Of a stretch of DNA of 10,000 bases, positions 1-7,861 are shown one piece after another; the first letter of the stretch is position 1, and each line of letters begins with the position of its first letter. Below the pieces are notes generated by a model. That model did not search any database and had not been told where the DNA came from. It saw only the letters and a list, made by a program, of their open reading frames with translations. The position numbers and the translations under genes are program-made. Origin of the DNA: Nitrospira sp. (GTDB taxonomy: Bacteria > Nitrospirota > Nitrospiria > Nitrospirales > Nitrospiraceae). The DNA lies in the NCBI GenBank assembly GCA_020216985.1, contig JAIWOH010000192.1:1-10000 (forward strand), written 5' to 3'.

Positions 1-509
1 ACGTGCGGAGCGTCAAGGAAATGATCGACGCCAAAATCGCCGATCGCGGCCAGGAGCGACGGAACGTGAAGCTCGGCGTCGGCGGCATCCGCGAGATCGA
101 GTTTTTGGTGCAGACGATCCAAGTGATTGCGGGCAAGCGGCTTCCGGGCCTTCTGGATCGGAACACGCTTCGCTCGTTGGATCGATGCGCGCACTACCGG
201 TTGATTTCAAAACAGCAACGGGATGAGTTGGCGGCCGCATATGTATTTCTTCGGGACGTCGAGCACAAGCTTCAGATGGTCGATGATTTGCAGACGCACA
301 CTCTTCCGGAGGACGATGAGGCATTGGAACGATGCGCGATTCGAATGGGATACGATGCGGATGATGCGAGTCGAGGTGTCAAGCGGTTTCACGCGGACCA
401 TCGTGCTCATCGGGAAGCGGTCCGCCGGCTGTTCTCGTCGTTGTTCATGGAGCCTGACGCCTCTCCGATTCTGAAGGCGGTGTTGCAAGCCGTTGAGGCG
501 CAGGGATAA
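1..509 (+). CDS. glnE: Glutamine synthetase adenylyltransferase/deadenylase (GlnE family), C-terminal part, 5' end outside the window
   Basis: GlnE adds and removes AMP on glutamine synthetase, tuning ammonia assimilation to nitrogen status. The frame is open from the left edge and ends at TAA 507-509, so only about 168 residues are visible. They carry the family's KLGxGGIREIEFLVQ segment near the start (about residues 23-38), then a helical stretch ending in LRDVEHKLQ and DDLQTHTLP (about residues 83-103). These are hallmarks of the helical domain that follows a GlnE nucleotidyltransferase domain. From memory the motifs look more like the first (deadenylating) half of the E. coli enzyme than its second half, yet a stop follows shortly after. 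The protein may therefore be single-module, or its last module may simply be divergent. No reading frame continues the gene past the stop, and a hairpin follows within 40 bases. Family assignment is firm; domain organisation is open. Confidence 0.85.
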   Translation, partial: VRSVKEMIDAKIADRGQERRNVKLGVGGIREIEFLVQTIQVIAGKRLPGLLDRNTLRSLDRCAHYRLISKQQRDELAAAYVFLRDVEHKLQMVDDLQTHTLPEDDEALERCAIRMGYDADDASRGVKRFHADHRAHREAVRRLFSSLFMEPDASPILKAVLQAVEAQG

Positions 510-538
510 GCGGTTTCCGCGTTGGAGAGGACACGCTC

Positions 539-581
539 AAAAACACGACGGCCCCGGCGGGAATCCACGCCGGGGCCGTCG
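539..581 (-). terminator. Intrinsic terminator of groEL, possibly bidirectional with glnE
   Basis: A 14-bp GC-rich stem pairs 546-559 with 568-581 around an 8-base loop. Read on the minus strand it is followed, after two bases, by five T residues (543-539), the classic rho-independent layout, about 70 bases past the groEL stop. On the plus strand the stem is followed only by a pyrimidine-rich GCTTCTTC, so termination of glnE there is plausible but weaker. Confidence 0.85.
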
Positions 582-595
582 CTTCTTCACTCCAA

Positions 596-617
596 GCTAT
601 CCGCGATAGCGGATAGC
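596..617. repeat. Inverted repeat (9-bp arms, GATA loop) downstream of groEL
   Basis: GCTATCCGC (596-604) and GCGGATAGC (609-617) are perfect inverted arms around GATA. A smaller imperfect hairpin lies at 627-645 (AGTCC/GGACT core). Both would fold in the groEL 3' untranslated region ahead of the terminator, perhaps protecting the mRNA end. Neither has a T tract of its own. Confidence 0.6.
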
Positions 618-652
618 CACTCAGCGCTCAGTCCTGGGGACTCAGCACCAAC

Positions 653-2329
<1,677 letters not shown>

Positions 2330-2423
2330 TCAACTCCATGTGCACAAAAACTGAGAACCGGGGCGTAAACACAAATCATGCGTCAAGGTCCGGTCTCATC
2401 GTCGAATTCCGACGTCGAGGTCG

Positions 2424-2729
2424 CTATGACGCATTGGTGAAGACGCCCAGAATGTCTTCTTCCTTCAGGATCAAGCACTCTTCGTCGTCGATGCGCAACT
2501 TGGTGCCGGAATATTTGTCGAACAGCACCTGATCGCCGACCTTCACGCTTTCGACTTTCTTGCCGATCGCCTGCACGATGCCTCGCTGGGGCTTTTCCTT
2601 CGCGGAATCCGGCACGTAAATGCCGCCGGCGGTGCGCTCCATCTCTTCGGTATAGGTGACGAACACCCGCTCACCCAGGGGCTGAAATCCCTTGGCGATG
2701 TCCTTCTTGTCCTTCGCGGTCGCGCTCAT
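2424..2729 (-). CDS. groES: Co-chaperonin GroES (10 kDa, Hsp10)
   Basis: GroES is the heptameric lid that caps the GroEL chamber. This 101-residue protein has the conserved beginning PLGERVFV (about 17-24). Its mobile loop EEMERTAGGIYVPD (about 28-41) contains the hydrophobic IYV contact to GroEL. EKPQRGIVQAIG (about 44-55) and the GDQVLFDKYSGTKL core (about 65-78) follow. It is slightly longer than the usual 95-97 residues because of a charged N-terminal extension of about 14 residues (MSATAKDKKDIAKG). No internal methionine offers a shorter start. ATG 2729-2727 is preceded by AGGAGG at 2742-2737 with a 7-base spacer, which settles the start. It is the first gene of the groESL operon and lies 287 bases beyond the rpoH stop on the same strand. 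Confidence 0.97.
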   Translation of the reverse strand: MSATAKDKKDIAKGFQPLGERVFVTYTEEMERTAGGIYVPDSAKEKPQRGIVQAIGKKVESVKVGDQVLFDKYSGTKLRIDDEECLILKEEDILGVFTNAS

Positions 2730-2761
2730 AGCAGAACCTCCTCGTGATGAAAGTTAACGTG

Positions 2762-2776
2762 GTTATAAAATATAAC
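2762..2776. repeat. AT-rich inverted repeat in the groES leader
   Basis: GTTATA and TATAAC form perfect 6-base arms around three A/T bases, 33-47 bases upstream of the groES ATG. The AT-rich patch stands out from GC-rich surroundings. It could be a small operator or a weak RNA hairpin next to the groES ribosome-binding site. It is not a CIRCE element. Confidence 0.4.
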
Positions 2777-2859
2777 GATGCGGGAGAGCCTGGGTTTCGA
2801 TGGCGCCTTAAGCGGTGCTCTCGCACGACAACGCACAAACACGCCCGAAGACAGAACGG

Positions 2860-2888
2860 TAGATAGCGCGATGTTCCCCCAAGTCAAG
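2860..2888 (-). promoter_or_regulatory. Probable heat-shock (sigma-32-type) promoter of groES-groEL
   Basis: On the minus strand, CTTGACTT (2888-2881) matches five of the first six bases of the sigma-32 -35 box CTTGAAA. After roughly 12-13 bases, CGCTATCTA (2868-2860) matches six of the eight defined positions of CCCCATnTA. The same -35 also looks like a sigma-70 TTGACT, but TATCTA is a poor sigma-70 -10. Transcription would begin near 2853, giving a leader of about 120 bases before groES. The rpoH-type sigma gene immediately upstream supports the heat-shock reading. This is a match by eye; no start site is proven. Confidence 0.5.
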
Positions 2889-2893
2889 GGGGG
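2876..2893. repeat. C5/G5 inverted repeat enclosing the groES -35 box
   Basis: CCCCC at 2876-2880 and GGGGGG at 2888-2893 flank the seven bases AAGTCAA, which on the minus strand read TTGACTT, the -35 box. The symmetry around the -35 could be a protein-binding site or chance. No CIRCE (TTAGCACTC-N9-GAGTGCTAA) is present in this region. Confidence 0.3.
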
Positions 2894-3016
2894 TAAGATA
2901 GGTTTTTCTTTTCATTCCGTTTTTCTCGGACGCTCCTCAACAGGTACGGAGGGGGGAGGCTGCGTTCGGCCGCCTGGAACGACAGGGAAGCAAAACCAGG
3001 CAAGATCTCTAAGGAG

Positions 3017-4015
3017 TCACACACGCAAGCTGTCGAAATCCTTAACGTCTTTCTTGATGTAGTCACGCAGTCGTTTGATGATGCGAGCTTCCAATTGGCG
3101 GGTTCGCTCTTTGGTGATTCCGTACTTGGCCCCCAGTTCGTCCAGCGTCAGAGGATTGTCGGACAGGATGCGGTTTCTCAGAATGTCCTCGTCCCGCTCT
3201 TCCAACGTCTTGATGAACTCGGCGAGCTTGGTCCGGAACAGCTTGCGAAGTTGATGGTCGGCCAACTGATCATCGGTGGGTTGCTGTTGAGAGGGCAGGA
3301 TGTCGAGCAGGCTGGCGTCTTGGTTTTCGCCGATCGGCTGATCCAGCGACACTTCCCAGTTGCCCAAACGTTGATCCATCTCGATGACGTCCTGCTCGCG
3401 GACCTGCAAGCGGTCGGCGAGCAGTTTCGTGTCGGGAGCAAAACCTTCCCGTTCCAGTTTCGCTTTTTCTTTTTTGAGGTTGTAGAACAGTTTGCGCTGG
3501 TCTTGGGTGGTGCCGATCTTGATCAGCCGATAGTTGTTCAGCAGATACCGCAAGATATAGGCTCGCGACCACCAGGCGGCATAGGCATAAAAGCGGACGT
3601 TCTTGGTCGGGTCGAATTTCTTGATCGCATGCAGCAAGCCGACGTTGCCTTCTTGAATAAGGTCCATGTGATCGGCGCCGGTGTGCAGGTATTCCGCCGC
3701 GATCGCGACCGAAACGCGCAAGTTGGCCATAATGAGTTTGACCGCGGCTTCGCGGCTGCCGAGTGTTTTATATTCTTGAAACAGCCGGAGTTCTTCTTCT
3801 TTAGAGAGATAGGGGTATCGGCGGATTTCCGCGAGGTACCGTTGCAACGCCGTGGCCGGTACGCTCGCCGGCGCGGTCGAAGAAGATTCGGCGGCTGGTT
3901 CCGGGGAGGGGAGCAGTTCGACCGGGAGCCGCTCGGCGTGCAGTTCCTCGTCCGAGGGGTCCAGCACGTCGGGATCCGGGGAATCACTCTCATGAGCGTC
4001 GGAGAATGCGGTCAT
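3017..4015 (-). CDS. rpoH: Heat-shock sigma factor RpoH (sigma-32 family)
   Basis: This sigma-70-family factor directs RNA polymerase to heat-shock promoters. With the chosen start it has 332 residues. Region 1.2-like sequence lies at about 56-88. Region 2 lies at about 89-170, including DLIQEGNVGLLHAIKKFDP and the promoter-melting FYAYAAWWSRAYIL. The RpoH box QRKLFYNLKK (173-182), the family's signature (QRKLFFNLRK in E. coli), separates it from RpoD and RpoS. Region 4 ends with the helix-turn-helix TLDELGAKYGITKERTRQLE (290-309). E. coli RpoH has 284 residues; the excess is mainly an acidic, Pro/Ser-rich tail over the first 52 residues. ATG 4015-4013 is preferred. A 29-residue longer frame from 4102 would translate across the apparent promoter and begins with non-family sequence. 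No Shine-Dalgarno precedes 4015, and the predicted transcript starts only about six bases before it. groES follows on the same strand, its probable regulatory target. Confidence 0.9.
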   Translation of the reverse strand: MTAFSDAHESDSPDPDVLDPSDEELHAERLPVELLPSPEPAAESSSTAPASVPATALQRYLAEIRRYPYLSKEEELRLFQEYKTLGSREAAVKLIMANLRVSVAIAAEYLHTGADHMDLIQEGNVGLLHAIKKFDPTKNVRFYAYAAWWSRAYILRYLLNNYRLIKIGTTQDQRKLFYNLKKEKAKLEREGFAPDTKLLADRLQVREQDVIEMDQRLGNWEVSLDQPIGENQDASLLDILPSQQQPTDDQLADHQLRKLFRTKLAEFIKTLEERDEDILRNRILSDNPLTLDELGAKYGITKERTRQLEARIIKRLRDYIKKDVKDFDSLRV

Positions 4016-4027
4016 AACAAGTGGGTA

Positions 4028-4055
4028 ACTATAACAGAACACCGGCCAGTGACAA
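4028..4055 (-). promoter_or_regulatory. Sigma-70-type promoter of rpoH
   Basis: On the minus strand, TTGTCA (4055-4050) is separated by 16 bases from TATAGT (4033-4028), each matching five of six consensus bases. A start about seven bases past the -10 would be near 4021, only about six bases before the rpoH ATG at 4015, so the mRNA would be almost leaderless. That fits the absence of a Shine-Dalgarno. Confidence 0.6.
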
Positions 4056-4060
4056 TGGCC
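4044..4060. repeat. Inverted repeat overlapping both divergent -35 boxes
   Basis: GGCCA (4044-4048) and TGGCC (4056-4060) are inverted arms around GTGACAA. The centre contains the rpoH -35 on one strand and the candidate ribBA -35 on the other, so a bound regulator could affect both. It may also be coincidence, as the arms are only five bases. Confidence 0.35.
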
Positions 4061-4078
4061 AATGTTCAGTGGTAGAGT
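4049..4078 (+). promoter_or_regulatory. Candidate promoter for ribBA and the downstream gene run
   Basis: GTGACA (4049-4054, five of six matches) and TAGAGT (4073-4078, four of six matches) are separated by 18 bases. The start would be near 4085, leaving a leader of about 66 bases. That is too short for an FMN riboswitch, and none of the RFN-element sequence is recognisable. The match is moderate. Confidence 0.35.
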
Positions 4079-4150
4079 GCCCCCACGCCAGCCGGGCACC
4101 ACATCATCACGAGACCGGACCGATCACCATATTCCAGATTCCAGTGCACG

Positions 4151-5362
4151 ATGAAAACATCGCCCTTCGACAGCATAGAGCAGGCCGTCCAAGACATCAA
4201 AGACGGCAAGTTCGTGATTTTAGTGGACGACGAAGATCGAGAAAACGAAGGAGATCTTGTCATCGCTGCGGAAAAGGTCACTCCCCAGGCGATCAATTTT
4301 ATGGCCAAACACGCGCGCGGGCTGATCTGCCTGGCGCTGCCGCCGGAACGGGTCGAGGAGCTGCAGCTGCCTCCCCAGGCGGTCGAGAATACGGCCCAGT
4401 TCGGCACCGCGTTCACCGTATCGATCGACGCGCGCAAAGGCATCACCACCGGCATTTCCGCCGCCGACCGCGCAAGAACGATTCAGGTCGCCATTGATCC
4501 GAAAACGAAGCCGAGCGACCTTGCGCGCCCCGGCCATATTTTCCCCTTGAAGGCCCAGCAGGGCGGGGTATTGAAACGGGCCGGGCAGACGGAAGGCGCC
4601 GTCGATTTGGCCCGCCTGGCAGGGCTGTATCCGGCCGGGGTGATCTGTGAAATCATGAACGAAGACGGAACGATGGCGCGCGTGCCCGAGCTGGCCGCGT
4701 TCGCGAAGGCGCACGGGCTGACGATGGTTACCGTGAAGGCGTTGATCGAGTATCGCATGCGCTATGAAACGTTCGTGCGGCGTATGGCGAGCGCCAAGCT
4801 CCCGACGGCCTTCGGAGAGTTCGAAGCGGTCGCGTTCGAGAATCAAATCGACGGGATCACGCACATTGCATTGGTGAAGGGCCGGGTGGACGGCGGAGGG
4901 GCGACGCTCGTGCGCGTGCATTCCGGCTGTCTGACCGGCGATGCCCTGGGCTCCCTTCGCTGCGATTGCCGCGACCAGTTGCACGCGGCGATGGAGATGA
5001 TTCAACGGGCGGGGCGAGGAGTGTTGCTGTATCTGAATCAAGAGGGGCGGGGGATCGGGTTGCTCAACAAGATCAAGGCGTATCGGCTCCAGGACAAGGG
5101 CAGCGACACGGTCGAGGCCAATTTGAAGCTGGGATTCAAGGCCGATCTGAGGGATTACGGCGTGGGGGCGCAAATCTTGGCGAATCTGGGGCTGCACGAG
5201 ATCCGCCTCATCACGAACAACCCGCGCAAGATCGTCGGCATCGAGGGGTATGGGCTCAAGGTGGTGGAGCGGGTACCGATCGAAATCGCGCCGCGCAAAG
5301 CGAACGTGCGGTATTTGAGAACAAAAAAAAAGAAGCTGGGGCACCTTCTCAAAGAGGTGTGA
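4151..5362 (+). CDS. ribBA: Bifunctional 3,4-dihydroxy-2-butanone-4-phosphate synthase / GTP cyclohydrolase II (RibBA)
   Basis: RibBA supplies both precursors of riboflavin: the four-carbon unit from ribulose 5-phosphate and the pyrimidine from GTP. It has 403 residues, typical of the fusion. The RibB domain (about 1-205) shows [12 protein letters not shown] (26-37, acidic metal and substrate residues), [10 protein letters not shown] (85-94), GHIFPLKAQ with H129, and [13 protein letters not shown]. The RibA domain (about 215-403) shows the zinc site C260, C271 and C273 in [15 protein letters not shown], and NQEGRGIGL (296-304). Both active sites look intact. The start ATG gives the standard RibB N-terminus, but no convincing Shine-Dalgarno precedes it. 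The gene is divergent from rpoH and heads the plus-strand run; ribH follows after 78 bases. A nine-A run (5323-5331) encodes the lysine cluster near the C-terminus, about ten codons before the stop. Confidence 0.97.
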   Translation: MKTSPFDSIEQAVQDIKDGKFVILVDDEDRENEGDLVIAAEKVTPQAINFMAKHARGLICLALPPERVEELQLPPQAVENTAQFGTAFTVSIDARKGITTGISAADRARTIQVAIDPKTKPSDLARPGHIFPLKAQQGGVLKRAGQTEGAVDLARLAGLYPAGVICEIMNEDGTMARVPELAAFAKAHGLTMVTVKALIEYRMRYETFVRRMASAKLPTAFGEFEAVAFENQIDGITHIALVKGRVDGGGATLVRVHSGCLTGDALGSLRCDCRDQLHAAMEMIQRAGRGVLLYLNQEGRGIGLLNKIKAYRLQDKGSDTVEANLKLGFKADLRDYGVGAQILANLGLHEIRLITNNPRKIVGIEGYGLKVVERVPIEIAPRKANVRYLRTKKKKLGHLLKEV

Positions 5363-5375
5363 TCGAGGTGTGATC
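5354..5375 (+). repeat. 11-bp perfect tandem repeat across the ribBA stop codon
   Basis: GAGGTGTGATC occurs at 5354-5364 and again directly at 5365-5375. The first copy contains the ribBA stop TGA (5360-5362) and the second lies in the gap before ribH. It looks like a recent small duplication. No function is evident. Confidence 0.7.
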
Positions 5376-5440
5376 TGGATGCGCGCGAGTCGGAGCGGAC
5401 CATGCCGGGTTCCGGGGCGTGACGTAAACGTGGTCGTACG

Positions 5441-5977
5441 ATGAAGGCCTCCGAATACCGTCGCCGCGCGGGCCGATTCCGATTCGGCATCGTCGTTTCG
5501 AAGTTCAATCGATCGGTGACGGGTAAACTGTTGGTGTCTTGCCTCGACGGCTTGGCTGAGCAGGGGATTAAACCGGCCGATATCCATGTGGAGAGGGTGC
5601 CGGGGGCCTTTGAAATTCCATTGGTCGCCCGCACGATGGCGATGACGGGGCGGTTTGACGCCGTGATCTGTCTCGGCGCCGTGATTCGAGGCGAGACCCC
5701 GCATTTCGACTACATTTGTGCGGAAACCAGCAGGGGGATCGGTCAAGCGGCCCTGGTGACCGGTGTGCCGATCATCTTCGGCGTGTTGACGACGGAAACA
5801 GTGGCGCAAGCAATGGAACGGGCGGATCCTTCGAAGTTCAATCGGGGAAGAGAAGCGGCCAAGGCCGCGATCCAGATGGCGAAAGTGATGAAGCGACTCA
5901 ACGCGATGACGCCGCCATCTCAGGGGAGAGATTCGACGCTTTTCTCGCGACAGGCCGCGAGGAGGTCCGAAAAATAG
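5441..5977 (+). CDS. ribH: 6,7-dimethyl-8-ribityllumazine synthase (RibH)
   Basis: Lumazine synthase condenses the two RibBA-derived precursors into 6,7-dimethyl-8-ribityllumazine, the penultimate step of riboflavin synthesis, usually as a cytoplasmic 60-mer or pentamer. Visible family motifs are GIVVSKFN (16-23, with substrate-stacking F22), VPGAFEIP (53-60), [14 protein letters not shown] (79-92, with catalytic H88), GVLTTET (114-120) and the phosphate-site region [11 protein letters not shown] with R127. It has 178 residues, some 20 more than usual; the excess is a basic, probably disordered C-terminal tail after about residue 155. ATG 5441 is the first start after an in-frame stop at 5420-5422. 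The ribosome-binding site is weak, so coupling to ribBA is possible. The gene ends four bases before nusB. Confidence 0.96.
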   Translation: MKASEYRRRAGRFRFGIVVSKFNRSVTGKLLVSCLDGLAEQGIKPADIHVERVPGAFEIPLVARTMAMTGRFDAVICLGAVIRGETPHFDYICAETSRGIGQAALVTGVPIIFGVLTTETVAQAMERADPSKFNRGREAAKAAIQMAKVMKRLNAMTPPSQGRDSTLFSRQAARRSEK

Positions 5978-5981
5978 TCGT

Positions 5982-6431
5982 ATGGGATCTCGCCATCGAG
6001 CTCGCGAGTGGGCCTTGCAGATTTTGTTTCAGTACGACGTCCATGGGGAAGGGGGGCCGTGGCTGGAAGAGTTTTGGAAACCGCTCAAGGCCGACCAGGG
6101 AACGAGGGCGTTCACCGAGCGGCTGGTGGCGGGAGTTTTGAACAACAAAGCCGAGCTCGACCGGTTGCTCGGCCAATATGCGACAAATTGGAAAGTCAGT
6201 CGCATGCCGATCGTCGATCGCAACATCCTTCGCGCCGGGCTCTATGAGCTCTTATGGCTGGACGACGTGCCAGCAAGGGTCACGTTGGATGAGGCCGTGA
6301 AATTGGCCAAAAGTTTTGGAGACGAGGAAACGTCGAAATTCATCAACGGTGTGTTGGATAAAGTGTTGGTCACGGAGTCGCGGCTTGCCGCCAAACGTGC
6401 CGAAGCATCGCGGGTGAAGAGCGAAGGGTGA
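5982..6431 (+). CDS. nusB: Transcription antitermination factor NusB
   Basis: NusB binds boxA RNA together with NusE (ribosomal protein S10) and helps RNA polymerase read through rRNA operons. The 149-residue all-helical protein has the usual N-terminus with the arginine-rich [16 protein letters not shown] (about 4-19). The conserved core [18 protein letters not shown] (about 75-92), the segment [20 protein letters not shown] and [10 protein letters not shown] follow. It follows ribH after four bases; ribH-nusB linkage is common in bacteria. The start is the only reasonable ATG, but the best Shine-Dalgarno (AGGAGGT, 5960-5966, inside the ribH tail) is 15 bases away, farther than normal. The last 15 or so residues are a charged extension. 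Confidence 0.95.
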   Translation: MGSRHRAREWALQILFQYDVHGEGGPWLEEFWKPLKADQGTRAFTERLVAGVLNNKAELDRLLGQYATNWKVSRMPIVDRNILRAGLYELLWLDDVPARVTLDEAVKLAKSFGDEETSKFINGVLDKVLVTESRLAAKRAEASRVKSEG

Positions 6432-6485
6432 GCCGACCCCGGGGAGCCCGTGCTCGCCGGACCGGCCGTGGTAAGGGACGATGAA

Positions 6486-6524
6486 ATGAAATCGACGAGG
6501 AATCGCGCGCGAGGGAGCAGATGA
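6486..6524 (+). CDS. Possible 12-codon leader peptide ahead of purB
   Basis: A tiny frame begins at ATG 6486, eight bases after the Shine-Dalgarno-like AAGGG (6473-6477). It encodes MKSTRNRARGSR and ends at TGA 6522-6524. That stop overlaps the purB start as ATGA, the arrangement typical of translational coupling. The purB start itself has only a closely spaced AGGGAG (6512-6517). A frame this short can arise by chance, and no homology is claimed. Confidence 0.22.
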   Translation: MKSTRNRARGSR

Positions 6525-7861
6525 TCGACCGGTATAGCCGCCCCGCCATGAAGGCCGTTTGGGATCTCAGGCACAAGTATGAGATCTGGCTCGAAGTGGA
6601 GCTTCAGGCGTGCGCCGCGTTTGAGAAAGCCGGTTTGGTACCCAAAGGGACGGCTGCGGCCATCCGCAAACGCGCGTGCATCGACGTCGAGCGTATCGCC
6701 GAGATCGAACAGGTGACCAAACATGACGTGATCGCGTTTCTTGAATCGCTGGCCGACTCGGTCGGGCCCGCGCATCGCTATCTGCACATGGGGCTCACTT
6801 CTTCAGACGTCGTGGATACGGCGCTCGCCGTCCAGATGACGGAAGCGTTGGATTTGATTCTGAAAGGCGTCGAGGGACTGCGCGGGGCGTTGAAGAAGCA
6901 GGCCTTCCGGCACAAACGGACGGTCATGGTCGGTCGGTCGCACGGGATCCACGGCGAGCCGATCTCTTTCGGGCTCAAGATGGCGCTCTGGTATGAGGAG
7001 CTTGCTCGGCATCTGGAACGGCTTCGCCAGGTCCGCGTCCACATCGCGGTCGGCAAATTGTCCGGGGCGATGGGCACTTTCGCGCATCAAGGGCCTGAGA
7101 TCGAAGAGTACGTGTGCGCCAAGCTGGGGTTGGCCGCCGATCCGATTTCCAATCAAGTGGTCCAGCGGGATCGGCACGCGGCCTGTGTAACGGCGCTTGC
7201 GCTGCTGGCCGCGACGATCGAAAAAATCGCCACGGAAATCCGTCACCTTCAACGGACCGAAGTGCTGGAAGCGGAGGAGTATTTTTCAGCTGGGCAAAAA
7301 GGATCGTCGGCCATGCCGCACAAGCGCAATCCGATCGTTTCGGAAAATCTCTGTGGCCTGGCGCGCGTCGTCCGGGCGAACAGCTTGGCCGCGATGGAAA
7401 ACGTCGCGCTCTGGCACGAGCGGGACATCAGCCATTCCTCCGTCGAGCGCGTCATCCTGCCGGACAGCACCATTCTGATCGACTATATGCTGGCGCGGGC
7501 GACGGAGCTGATCGAACGTCTCGTCGTCTATCCCGAGCGGATGAGGCGGAACCTGGAACTGACCGGTGGGTTGGTCTATTCGCAGCGGCTCCTGCTGGCG
7601 TTGATCGAGAAAGGCGCGCAACGCAAGGAATCGTACGAGGCCGTGCAACGAAACGCCATGGCTTCGTGGCGGGGAGGAGGCGGGCTTCAAGAATTGGCGG
7701 GAAAGGATCCGTTCATTGGTCGGCATCTCACGGGGCGGGAGATCGCCGCGTGCTTCGACCCGTCCTACTATCTGCGGCACGTGGACAAAATTTACGGCCG
7801 GGTGTTCGGCGCGTCCGAACGCGGTCCGTCCATCGAAGGCGAAGGGAGGAAAAGGAAATGA
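6521..7861 (+). CDS. purB: Adenylosuccinate lyase (PurB)
   Basis: PurB performs two fumarate eliminations in purine synthesis: SAICAR to AICAR, and adenylosuccinate to AMP. The 446-residue protein belongs to the fumarase/aspartase superfamily and starts with the bacterial MIDRYSRPAM pattern. KHDV contains H68, and HMGLTSSDVVDT is at 89-100. GRSHGIHGEP carries H141, the general acid. The flexible signature loop GSSAMPHKRNP (261-271) provides the catalytic serine. All expected catalytic elements are visible. The C-terminal tail after about residue 430 is basic and non-conserved in appearance. The gene starts 89 bases after nusB, and its stop overlaps the cld start by four bases (ATGA, 7858-7861), so purB and cld are almost certainly on one transcript and translationally coupled. 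Confidence 0.97.
   Translation: MIDRYSRPAMKAVWDLRHKYEIWLEVELQACAAFEKAGLVPKGTAAAIRKRACIDVERIAEIEQVTKHDVIAFLESLADSVGPAHRYLHMGLTSSDVVDTALAVQMTEALDLILKGVEGLRGALKKQAFRHKRTVMVGRSHGIHGEPISFGLKMALWYEELARHLERLRQVRVHIAVGKLSGAMGTFAHQGPEIEEYVCAKLGLAADPISNQVVQRDRHAACVTALALLAATIEKIATEIRHLQRTEVLEAEEYFSAGQKGSSAMPHKRNPIVSENLCGLARVVRANSLAAMENVALWHERDISHSSVERVILPDSTILIDYMLARATELIERLVVYPERMRRNLELTGGLVYSQRLLLALIEKGAQRKESYEAVQRNAMASWRGGGGLQELAGKDPFIGRHLTGREIAACFDPSYYLRHVDKIYGRVFGASERGPSIEGEGRKRK

Noticed and set aside
2730..3016. Search for a CIRCE operator (HrcA) upstream of groES.
   Set aside because: Neither TTAGCACTC nor GAGTGCTAA nor a close variant with nine-base spacing was found.
2778..3062. A 94-codon plus-strand open frame across the groES-rpoH gap.
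   Set aside because: It overlaps the conserved end of rpoH in antisense and the groES promoter. There is no ribosome-binding site and no recognisable sequence.
4016..4102. Longer rpoH start at 4102 adding 29 residues.
   Set aside because: The added residues resemble no sigma factor, and the segment coincides with a good promoter whose start would lie inside it.
4079..4150. Search for an FMN riboswitch ahead of ribBA.
   Set aside because: The leader is too short, and none of the conserved RFN-element sequence is recognisable.
4220..5809. A 529-codon minus-strand open frame opposite ribBA and ribH.
   Set aside because: Composition is rich in His, Arg, Gln and Asp, typical of antisense frames in GC-rich genes. 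It has no recognisable domain, and the opposite strand encodes two certain enzymes.
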